A DNA stretch of 6,140 nucleotides, taken from the NCBI GenBank assembly GCA_024695545.1, contig JAILHZ010000164.1, positions 1 to 6,140 of the forward strand, given 5' to 3'. The translations under genes were made by a program, and so were the position numbers. This document shows positions 1 to 5,114 of this stretch, in pieces. Numbering within the stretch: position 1 is the first letter of the stretch; each line of letters opens with the position of its first letter. The notes beneath the pieces are model-generated. The model did not search any database, was not told the origin of the DNA, and saw only the letters and a list, made by a program, of their open reading frames with translations. This stretch comes from Clostridiales bacterium. Its GTDB lineage: Bacteria; Bacillota_A; Clostridia; Saccharofermentanales; Saccharofermentanaceae.

Positions 1-46
1 TTTTGCGGGATATAGAAATGTAATCTTGTACTTCCCTAAAAGGGTC

Positions 47-77
47 GAGGCTGCCCCATGGGTATCGGGACAGCCTC
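47..77 (-). terminator. Probable terminator hairpin after the dehydrogenase gene
   Basis: Positions 47-57 and 67-77 are inverted copies: seven G/C-rich pairs, one C-A mismatch, then three more G-C pairs, around a nine-base loop. On the minus strand the hairpin is followed by GACCC and a run of four T (positions 41-38). It lies 49 bases past the stop codon of the minus-strand dehydrogenase and no gene is visible between them. The T run is short and offset by five bases, so termination may be inefficient, or the hairpin may protect the 3' end of the transcript. Nothing else is recognisable in positions 1-126. Confidence 0.55.
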
Positions 78-126
78 TGGAAACAAGGAAGTAGAGGTAT
101 ATATTTAGGAAGGTCCTTCAATGTTA

Positions 127-1164
127 TCAGCCATTGCTGGCTTTCTTTTTCCCGTCAGATGCAACTTCTGTACGAGGGTTCTTTTCTACCCAGTCGACAG
201 TATCTTCGAGCGATGCTCTGAGATCTCTCGGTGCGTAGTGGAGATCCGCCTTCGCACTTTCACTCGCATAGAGCGGTTCAGGCGAAATGAACGGTCCATA
301 TTTATCTTTCGGATTGGTCTTCTTCGTGATCTTGTAGTAGAGCTGTGCAATGCCCTTACCACTCAAGAGCCAATTCGGAACTGTTTTCGTTACTTCTTCT
401 CTTCCCGTGATCTCATGCAGGTTATGCAGGAAATCCTGGGTACTCATGTACGCATTGGAGAGGATGTAGCATGTACCTCTCTCACTGTTATGTTCTGCTG
501 CTTCCAGAACACCTGCGGCGACGTCGCGTACATCGGTAAAATCTACGCCGCCCGGGATACTGACCTTCAGATCACCGGTGAGGTAATCGCGGATCAGTGA
601 GATGATATCCGAGTTGCCGTATTCGTAAGGTCCGAGCACCAGAGACGGGAGCAGGATCACTGCATTGAGTTTATTCAGTGTGACCTTGTCCAGGATGTAC
701 TGTGTTGCTTCGGCCTTTGACTTGGCGTAATCGCCAACAACTTTATTTCTGTCAAAGTGCTGTACATTGGATACCGGCTCGGACTTATCTGACAGCGGGA
801 TCGCTCTGGCTGAGCCGATATAGATCAGTTTTCCGATCTTCTTCTTTACACATACATCGGTGATATTCATCGTGCCGTGTACGTTTACTTTACGGACCAT
901 CAGGTCCTGCTTCTCCGTGATCACGTTTCTTTCCTGTGCGTGGATCAGAACCGCATCGCGTGGATCTTCCAGGTCGAAGAAATCTTTCATGGAGTCCTTT
1001 ACCAGGATATCTCCGTACTTTACTTCTACGGGAAGTCCGGCCAGAGGAGTCGTATCCTCTTCTGGATGTACAAGAACGCGTACGGGTTTGTCGTTATCGA
1101 GAAGCATTCTTACGATGGTATTTCCAATTTGACCGGTAGCTCCGGTAACGAGATACTGTGTCAT
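127..1164 (-). CDS. NAD(P)-dependent epimerase/dehydratase, extended SDR family
   Basis: A 345-residue cytoplasmic protein of the extended short-chain dehydrogenase/reductase family, which oxidises, reduces or epimerises substrates such as nucleotide sugars or dihydroflavonol-like ketones using NAD(P). Visible marks are the Rossmann-fold glycine motif TGATGQIG (residues 7-14), the GD pair at 51-52 typical of the adenine-binding strand, a candidate catalytic serine S118 in YIGSAR, and the YxxxK motif Y146-K150. LGPYEYG (178-184) and TDVRDVA (210-216) are family-typical substrate-domain segments. Length is normal for the family. The C-terminal 15 residues are Lys/Ser/Gly-rich and probably disordered. 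The start is supported by AAAGGGGG at 1174-1181, nine bases upstream. The gene is separated from the upstream nuclease-like gene by a terminator, so it probably has its own AT-rich promoter within 1200-1257, although no good -35/-10 pair could be fixed. Fold and cofactor use are secure; the substrate cannot be told from sequence. Confidence 0.93.
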   Translation of the reverse strand: MTQYLVTGATGQIGNTIVRMLLDNDKPVRVLVHPEEDTTPLAGLPVEVKYGDILVKDSMKDFFDLEDPRDAVLIHAQERNVITEKQDLMVRKVNVHGTMNITDVCVKKKIGKLIYIGSARAIPLSDKSEPVSNVQHFDRNKVVGDYAKSKAEATQYILDKVTLNKLNAVILLPSLVLGPYEYGNSDIISLIRDYLTGDLKVSIPGGVDFTDVRDVAAGVLEAAEHNSERGTCYILSNAYMSTQDFLHNLHEITGREEVTKTVPNWLLSGKGIAQLYYKITKKTNPKDKYGPFISPEPLYASESAKADLHYAPRDLRASLEDTVDWVEKNPRTEVASDGKKKASNG

Positions 1165-1260
1165 CCTCTTTTTCCCCCTTTGGTAAGATTCGGGTCTTCC
1201 TGTTTCTTCAACCTTATGCTTACATTATGCAGGGAACAAATGAATAATTTATGCAAATCT

Positions 1261-1299
1261 AGAAAACAAACGGACTTTATTACGTCTTTTCTATGTCCG
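1261..1299 (-). terminator. Probable rho-independent terminator of the NERD-like gene
   Basis: On the minus strand a CGGAC/GTCCG stem (positions 1295-1299 and 1271-1275) is followed at once by TTTGTTTTCT (1270-1261). It begins 12 bases after the stop codon of the upstream gene. The stem has only five pairs and a 19-base AT-rich loop, so it is modest in strength, but its position and T-rich tail are right for an intrinsic terminator. It implies that the dehydrogenase downstream has a promoter of its own. Confidence 0.55.
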
Positions 1300-1310
1300 A
1301 TTTGTAAACA

Positions 1311-2003
1311 TCAGATCAGAGCCTGATCGATCACTCCGATGACTTTATTCAGACGGGATCCGACAAACACTGGAAATTCAGACTCTTCGCAGTTTTCCAG
1401 GAGCCACTTTCCGAAAACATCCGGGTGGATACTGAGGGCTTTGCTGATTCCCGTGAACAGTTCACTTCTCTCGACAGGATGCGCGCTTGCGCTGTATTCG
1501 TCCGCTTCTTCGTCAATAAGGACCGGAACGACACGGGGCATTTCTTTGGCAGAGAGCACACGGTTGACCTGCAGCCAGTCGGCAAGGACACACGCCGTCT
1601 CTTCCGCCGCCAGCGTCTCAACCGCAGTCGGAAGCTTTGCGAATCTTGTATCGTAGCGGTCCCACTCGATATGCTCTTTCGTCTTGAAAAGCACTACTAC
1701 GATAAGTTCATCGGAGATGATCAGAAAATCGATCGTCCTCGATGCCATGTCTGTTTTTAACGTGATGTTATAGAAGATATTTAAAGGAAGCTCGCTCTTT
1801 ACGATCTGGGATGCGACCTTCTGATGGAGTTTCACCTGGGCGGCCAGTTCTCCCCATGCCGTCAAAAAGACCTTTTTCATCTCCTTGGGACAGGTCTCGG
1901 ATTTCTCTTTGAGCCGCAGGATCTCATCCATCCGGTTATCGAATGGTTTGATCCAAGTCAGCTCCCGGTTTTCCGGTACCTGTGCCCGATGAAAAAGGTC
2001 CAT
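1311..2003 (-). CDS. Uncharacterised protein with a degenerate NERD/PD-(D/E)XK-like core
   Basis: A soluble 230-residue protein whose function I do not recognise. No signal peptide or membrane segment is seen. The first 65 residues are charged and probably helical. Residues 71-110 form alternating hydrophobic strands that read like the core of a NERD (nuclease-related) domain: D92 in TIDFLIIS, then a strand ending in VVVLFKTKE with K107. In NERD proteins this pattern is D, about 13 residues, then E-x-K. Here the spacing fits but the glutamate position is L105, so the usual metal-binding triad would be incomplete. A further strand follows at 157-163 (RVVPVLI), as expected for such folds, then a C-terminal domain I cannot place. 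The start is set by GAGGAG at 2010-2015, six bases before ATG at 2003; an upstream in-frame ATG at 2045 lies in a hairpin and lacks such a site. The gene follows the ABC permease on the same strand after a 73-base gap. The gene is near certain; the NERD reading is an inference by eye. Confidence 0.85.
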   Translation of the reverse strand: MDLFHRAQVPENRELTWIKPFDNRMDEILRLKEKSETCPKEMKKVFLTAWGELAAQVKLHQKVASQIVKSELPLNIFYNITLKTDMASRTIDFLIISDELIVVVLFKTKEHIEWDRYDTRFAKLPTAVETLAAEETACVLADWLQVNRVLSAKEMPRVVPVLIDEEADEYSASAHPVERSELFTGISKALSIHPDVFGKWLLENCEESEFPVFVGSRLNKVIGVIDQALI

Positions 2004-2009
2004 CTTATT

Positions 2010-2015
2010 CTCCTC
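2010..2015 (-). promoter_or_regulatory. Ribosome binding site that decides the NERD-like gene start
   Basis: GAGGAG on the minus strand, six bases before the ATG at 2003. It selects this start over an in-frame ATG 42 bases further upstream (2045), which would add 14 residues and has no comparable site. Confidence 0.8.
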
Positions 2016-2036
2016 ATATATGGGGGAGAAACTATA

Positions 2037-2055
2037 GCGGCACATGCTGCGCCGC
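2037..2055 (-). terminator. GC-rich hairpin between the permease and NERD-like genes
   Basis: On the minus strand this 19-base segment folds into GCGGCGCA/TGTGCCGC: eight pairs including one G-U, with a three-base loop. It begins 21 bases past the permease stop codon and ends 33 bases before the next start. The following bases are TATAGTTTCTCC, only weakly T-rich, so it is not a classic intrinsic terminator. It could be a leaky terminator, or a 3' stabilising or processing structure that lowers expression of the downstream gene relative to the transporter. Confidence 0.45.
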
Positions 2056-2076
2056 AGTGCTTTTGGATTATTGGAA

Positions 2077-3693
2077 TCAGCCGTTCAGCGATTCGTATTT
2101 TCTCACCCCGTAGTGAGTAATTATAGCATAAGATCCCCAGCAGAGGAGCATAAGGACGATGATCTCGCCTCCGAGCAGGCCATAGCAGACCGCGCTGTTA
2201 CCGACAATTGCGGAGATTCCCAGCGGGGCGGCGAGGATCAGGCCGAGGACCGAGTTGACGACCATGGTCAGGAAGATCGCAAATCCGCTCTTGATGACCT
2301 GTGCCTCATTCGTCCAGTCCAGACGGACATAGATCAGGCCGAAGATCAGGCCGACCATCGAGGTCATCAGGTGGAACAGCGAAGTGATCACGATCAGGAT
2401 CAGGCAGGGGATGATACCGCTTCCCGATACGATGGAGAGCACGATGCTGCAGATAATGGAGACCGGCTGGAAGATAATGACACTGACCAGGAGCTTGGCC
2501 AGAAGGATATCCTTCGTCGGAATCGGCAGTGTCTTGTTGAGCCAGATCCTCTTGCCTTCAATCGAGACAGACGGCGGGGTCGTGTATGTGAACACACCAA
2601 AAAGATTGATCAGGAGTGCCCAGATGGAAGTCCAGGCGATCCCGATGAGCCTGGAAGCGATATCGATCGTATGACCTTCTACTTCGACCGACTTGATCTC
2701 GGAGACGCTTCCGACGCCCTTGACGGCGATAAGGATCGTCAGGCCGACGAGCATGATCGTTCCCAGAAGGGTATTCATGATGTAGTTCATCGAAGAAAAA
2801 TATCTTCTAAGCTCCATGGAAAGGACTGCTTTTCTCGGAGAAGATACTTTATAGACACGAGCCTTCTTCGAGTTGTCTACATGGAAGTCCACGCCATTTA
2901 AGCCGCGGGCGTGGATATAGACTGCCAGAGCCAGCGGTATCAGTGTGATCGCCAGAGTCAGGAGCATGCAGACAAGATCGCCGCTGTAGACCGCTTCCGT
3001 GATCCAGTAGAACGGAGGAAACACCTTCATCTTCGAGACGGATTCTTCCGGAGTCATATTGAGCTGATTGGCGATACTGGTGATACGCGGAACCATGATC
3101 ATGTACAGGAATAGCACACCCATCGAGAGTGCCGTTGCCGCGATCTGACCGAACTTCGTTGCTTTTCGGAGGAACGAGATCATGGCACTGACCAGAAGCG
3201 AGATGAACAGCGGCAGTGCAGGAACGAGGAAGCCGATGAGCATGCCTCTTGCGAACAGGCCGAAAGAATGACCTCCCGCCGTGCAGAGGATCAGGCAGGT
3301 CGGTACCAGCATGACCATCGCGCAGAGAACGTCCAGAAGATACATGCCGAGGAGTTTCGAAATAACGATCGAGGATTTCGGGATCGGCATGGCAAGGAGC
3401 ATATCCGTATCGTTCGATCTTGCATCTCTGGTCGAGTTCATGACACCGAACATCAGCGCAATGACCATGGAAAGTGACAGCGACAGGAAGATCGCCATCT
3501 CATCCAGGTTCTTATCTAAAAGAATATAAGTAGTTGAAGCACCCATGATCGCAAAAGTACCGATCATGAACAGGCCGACGAGGATCAGACCGATCGCCGC
3601 CAGGATAAACGGGGTCTGTCTCTTACCTTTCTTATTAAGGCTGTTGACGAGGCAGAGGAACTCCGTGCGCAGCAGAATAAACAGTGTACGCAT
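2077..3693 (-). CDS. ABC-2 type exporter permease, 12 predicted membrane helices
   Basis: A 538-residue integral membrane protein, the transmembrane partner of the ATPase encoded just upstream. Hydrophobic segments lie near residues 29-49, 66-87, 111-138, 146-171, 184-203, 241-262, 304-325, 350-370, 398-424, 428-455, 470-492 and 507-526, giving about two sets of six. Each half carries a matching cytoplasmic segment, MPIPKSS (102-108) and LPIPTKD (389-395), each followed ten residues after its first proline by a Lys-Leu-Leu that enters a helix. This suggests an internal duplication, so one chain may supply both membrane domains. About 40 polar residues (263-303) link the halves. The start is ATG 3693, one base after the ATPase stop, with GAGGAGG at 3703-3709 inside the ATPase gene; a longer in-frame start at 3744 would sit within the ATPase gene and lacks support. 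The substrate is unknown; related ABC-2 exporters move drugs, peptides, lipids or ions. Confidence 0.92.
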   Translation of the reverse strand: MRTLFILLRTEFLCLVNSLNKKGKRQTPFILAAIGLILVGLFMIGTFAIMGASTTYILLDKNLDEMAIFLSLSLSMVIALMFGVMNSTRDARSNDTDMLLAMPIPKSSIVISKLLGMYLLDVLCAMVMLVPTCLILCTAGGHSFGLFARGMLIGFLVPALPLFISLLVSAMISFLRKATKFGQIAATALSMGVLFLYMIMVPRITSIANQLNMTPEESVSKMKVFPPFYWITEAVYSGDLVCMLLTLAITLIPLALAVYIHARGLNGVDFHVDNSKKARVYKVSSPRKAVLSMELRRYFSSMNYIMNTLLGTIMLVGLTILIAVKGVGSVSEIKSVEVEGHTIDIASRLIGIAWTSIWALLINLFGVFTYTTPPSVSIEGKRIWLNKTLPIPTKDILLAKLLVSVIIFQPVSIICSIVLSIVSGSGIIPCLILIVITSLFHLMTSMVGLIFGLIYVRLDWTNEAQVIKSGFAIFLTMVVNSVLGLILAAPLGISAIVGNSAVCYGLLGGEIIVLMLLCWGSYAIITHYGVRKYESLNG

Positions 3694-3694
3694 C

Positions 3695-4411
3695 TTACTT
3701 GGCCTCCTCGGTGATCTCCAGGAAGACTTCTTCCAGAGAAGCATCTCCCTTTACCTCTTCCATCGTGCCGGAAGCAATCAGTCTTCCGTCCTTAATGATC
3801 GCGATCTTATCGCAAAGCTTCTCCGCGACTTCGAGAACGTGAGTCGAGAAGAAGATCGCGCTTCCCTTATCGCAGAATTCACGCATCAGTTTCTTAACGG
3901 TGAAGGCCGCCTTCGGGTCCAAGCCAACGAAAGGTTCGTCCATGACAAGAAGCTTCGGCTCATGCAGGAATGCCGCAATGATCGCCAGCTTCTGTTTCAT
4001 GCCGTGAGAGTATGACGCGATCTGGTTGTTCAGCGCGCCGGTGAGTTCAAGTTCGGCTGCATATTTCTCGATGCGCTCTTTACGGACGGACTTCGGGACA
4101 CGGAAGATATCCGCGACGAAATTCAGGAACTGAAGTCCGGAGAGGTTTTCGTAGAGTTCCGGATTATCCGGGATATAAGCGATGATGTTCTTCGCGGCAA
4201 TCGGGTCTTCCTTGATGGAAATGTTATCGATTGCGATCGAGCCCTGCTCGAAATCGTGAAGGCCGACGATCGCTTTGATGGTCGTTGTCTTACCGGCACC
4301 GTTATGGCCGATGAATCCGTAGATCTCACCTTTCTTTACTTCCAGGGTAACGTCATCCGCTCCGACCTTGCCTCCCGGATATGTCTTTGTCATGTGGTAG
4401 ATCTTCAACAT
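3695..4411 (-). CDS. ABC exporter ATP-binding protein (EcsA/BcrA-like)
   Basis: A 238-residue cytoplasmic ATPase that powers the adjacent permease. All nucleotide-binding motifs are present: Walker A GHNGAGKTT (35-43), signature SHGMKQ (135-140) replacing the textbook LSGGQ, Walker B LLVMDEP (154-160) with catalytic E159, D-loop GLD (163-165) and switch H191. The Q-loop region reads AYIPDNPELYENL (78-90), with an acidic residue where glutamine is usual; this variant is familiar from my general knowledge of EcsA-like and drug or bacteriocin exporter ATPases. The length of about 240 residues is normal for a stand-alone subunit. The start has GGGAGG at 4420-4425, eight bases upstream. It is the first gene of the minus-strand operon, preceded by a repeat-rich promoter region. 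Export rather than import is inferred from the motif style and the lack of a binding-protein gene in the window. The substrate is unknown. Confidence 0.95.
   Translation of the reverse strand: MLKIYHMTKTYPGGKVGADDVTLEVKKGEIYGFIGHNGAGKTTTIKAIVGLHDFEQGSIAIDNISIKEDPIAAKNIIAYIPDNPELYENLSGLQFLNFVADIFRVPKSVRKERIEKYAAELELTGALNNQIASYSHGMKQKLAIIAAFLHEPKLLVMDEPFVGLDPKAAFTVKKLMREFCDKGSAIFFSTHVLEVAEKLCDKIAIIKDGRLIASGTMEEVKGDASLEEVFLEITEEAK
3703..3709 (-). promoter_or_regulatory. Ribosome binding site of the permease, inside the ATPase gene
   Basis: GAGGAGG on the minus strand overlaps the last codons of the ATPase (Glu-Glu-Ala-Lys) and lies nine bases before the permease ATG. It fixes that start at 3693 and, with the one-base intergenic gap, points to coupled translation of the two transporter subunits. 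Confidence 0.85.
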
Positions 4412-4497
4412 TTTCGTATCCTCCCAAAAACCACTCTTTGCTTGTTTCCTATGGTCCGTGTCTGCCGTCTTTCTCTCATGGTATATCGGACCGGGTC

Positions 4498-4541
4498 ATT
4501 CATTTTACAGATTCATTCTAGAAAACAATCTCAAATGAATC
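4498..4541. repeat. Three ATTCATT heptamers, two forming an 8-bp inverted repeat (possible operator)
   Basis: ATTCATT occurs at 4498-4504 and 4511-4517 as direct copies 13 bases apart, and inverted (AATGAAT) at 4534-4540. The last two extend to a perfect 8-bp inverted repeat GATTCATT/AATGAATC (4510-4517 and 4534-4541) with a 16-base spacer. The cluster lies about 90-130 bases upstream of the exporter ATPase start and overlaps a candidate promoter, so an operator for a dimeric regulator is plausible. No regulator gene is present in the window. AT-rich DNA makes chance repeats more likely. Confidence 0.35.
4502..4528 (-). promoter_or_regulatory. Candidate promoter of the ABC exporter operon
   Basis: On the minus strand, TTGTTT (4528-4523) and TAAAAT (4507-4502) are separated by 15 bases, slightly short of the usual 17. 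The -10 element matches five of six consensus bases. It would give a leader of roughly 85 bases before the ATPase start. This is the best pair I could find, but spacing and the AT-rich context keep confidence low. Confidence 0.3.
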
Positions 4542-4641
4542 GCAAAGCATTTATAAAGAAAAGTTAAATCTGCGGTAATTCTAGCACATCCAGTCCTCAA
4601 AATATGCTTGCTTTCAGTCATTTGTGTCGTTTTGACTATAT

Positions 4642-4675
4642 CGGTTTTCCCCGGCCGGCAGTACAATGAAAACTG
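4642..4675. repeat. Inverted repeat upstream of the V-ATPase operon
   Basis: CGGTTTTC (4642-4649) pairs with GAAAACTG (4668-4675), eight pairs with one G-T, around an 18-base centre that contains the palindrome CCGGCCGG (4651-4658). It lies upstream of the candidate V-ATPase promoter, so it could be a protein-binding dyad rather than an RNA structure. No T-tract of terminator type follows it. Confidence 0.3.
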
Positions 4676-4711
4676 TTGTGAGGATTTTGAACATCTTGCA
4701 CAAATTTATAC

Positions 4712-4740
4712 TTGATTTCTACGTATTCCTATGTGAAAAT
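4712..4740 (+). promoter_or_regulatory. Candidate promoter of the V-ATPase operon
   Basis: TTGATT (4712-4717) and GAAAAT (4735-4740) are separated by 17 bases, with TG one base before the -10 element (4732-4733), an extended -10 arrangement. The leader would be about 45 bases. An alternative -10, TATACT at 4707-4712, has only weak -35 partners (TTTTGA or TTGAAC, spacing 14-16). Confidence 0.35.
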
Positions 4741-4776
4741 AGGAACAATGATTTATATGTGGAAATTTGGGTTTTC

Positions 4777-4783
4777 AGGAAGG
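4777..4783 (+). promoter_or_regulatory. Ribosome binding site that decides the V-ATPase G/H subunit start
   Basis: AGGAAGG lies eight bases before the ATG at 4792. It selects this start over the in-frame ATG at 4666, which has no such site. Confidence 0.8.
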
Positions 4784-4791
4784 ACACAGCT

Positions 4792-5109
4792 ATGGCTTCA
4801 GAACAAGTGAATCGTATCCTCGAAGCAGAAAAGAAAGCTTCTGAGATCGAGCAGGAAGCAAGAGTAAAATCGGATGAGATCTTGGCAAATGCGCAGAAAC
4901 AGGCGCAGAAAGACTATCAGGAAGCTCTTTCGGAAGCCAGAAAAAAGGTAGCCTCCCTCTACGAAAAGCACAAAGAAGACGGTTCTTCGAGCAACACGGC
5001 GAATGACGCCGCATCCGAGAAAGCCGCGGAGAAGCTCCGTGACAATGCCGAACCGAACCGTGAAGCCGCAATCTCCGCTGCAATGAACATACTGATGGGA
5101 AGGAAATAA
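4792..5109 (+). CDS. V-type ATPase subunit G/H (peripheral stalk, NtpF/AtpH-like)
   Basis: A 105-residue, highly charged helical protein matching the small peripheral-stalk subunit of bacterial and archaeal V/A-type ATPases, named G, H or NtpF depending on species. With subunit E it forms the coiled-coil stator that links the soluble catalytic head to subunit I in the membrane. Residues 2-60 form one long helix, with the family-typical N-terminal pattern ILEAEKKASEIEQEAR (9-24). Residues 63-73 are a Ser/Asn/Gly/Ala linker that breaks the helix, and 74-105 form a second helix ending NILMGRK. The length of about 105 residues is normal. The start is ATG 4792. It appears to be the first gene of the V-ATPase operon, with subunit I five bases downstream. 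Such small coiled-coil proteins are hard to identify alone; the downstream neighbour makes the call firm. Confidence 0.9.
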   Translation: MASEQVNRILEAEKKASEIEQEARVKSDEILANAQKQAQKDYQEALSEARKKVASLYEKHKEDGSSSNTANDAASEKAAEKLRDNAEPNREAAISAAMNILMGRK

Positions 5110-5114
5110 GATCT

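Larger units (their letters stand above)
4412..4791. other. Divergent intergenic region between the exporter and V-ATPase operons
   Basis: These 380 bases contain no convincing gene. The stretch is AT-rich apart from a short GC island at 4650-4660. It must hold the start signals of two diverging operons. The left half (4412-4541) contains the exporter leader and the ATTCATT repeat cluster; the right half (4642-4791) contains an inverted repeat, a candidate promoter and the V-ATPase leader. Nothing distinctive was seen in 4542-4641. An in-frame ATG at 4666 would extend the V-ATPase subunit by 42 residues but has no ribosome binding site. Confidence 0.8.

Noticed and set aside
121..600. Plus-strand open frame opposite the end of the dehydrogenase gene
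   Set aside because: Cys/Arg/Phe-rich product with no recognisable domain. Although GGAAGG precedes the ATG, the minus-strand gene fully explains the region.
877..1326. Plus-strand open frame spanning the dehydrogenase start and the intergenic terminator
   Set aside because: It is antisense to a clear gene, crosses a terminator and promoter region, and has no domain signal.
2004..2045. Longer start for the NERD-like gene at 2045
   Set aside because: It begins within the GC-rich hairpin without a ribosome binding site and would include the GAGGAG site itself in the coding region.
2044..2901. Long plus-strand open frame of 285 codons opposite the permease gene
   Set aside because: Its product is an Asp/Arg/Gln/His-rich string, the usual shadow of a membrane-protein gene on the other strand. 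It has no ribosome binding site and the minus-strand permease is convincing.
3694..3744. Longer start for the permease at 3744
   Set aside because: It would overlap the ATPase gene by 50 bases, and the ATG at 3693 has an ideal GAGGAGG site and a one-base gap.
4453..4492. GGTCCG/CGGACC inverted repeat in the exporter leader
   Set aside because: Only six pairs around a 28-base loop. It could form by chance and no known leader element fits it.
4666..4791. Longer start for the V-ATPase G/H subunit, adding 42 residues
   Set aside because: There is no ribosome binding site before 4666, the added segment is AT-rich and unlike the family's N terminus, and ATG 4792 has a strong site.
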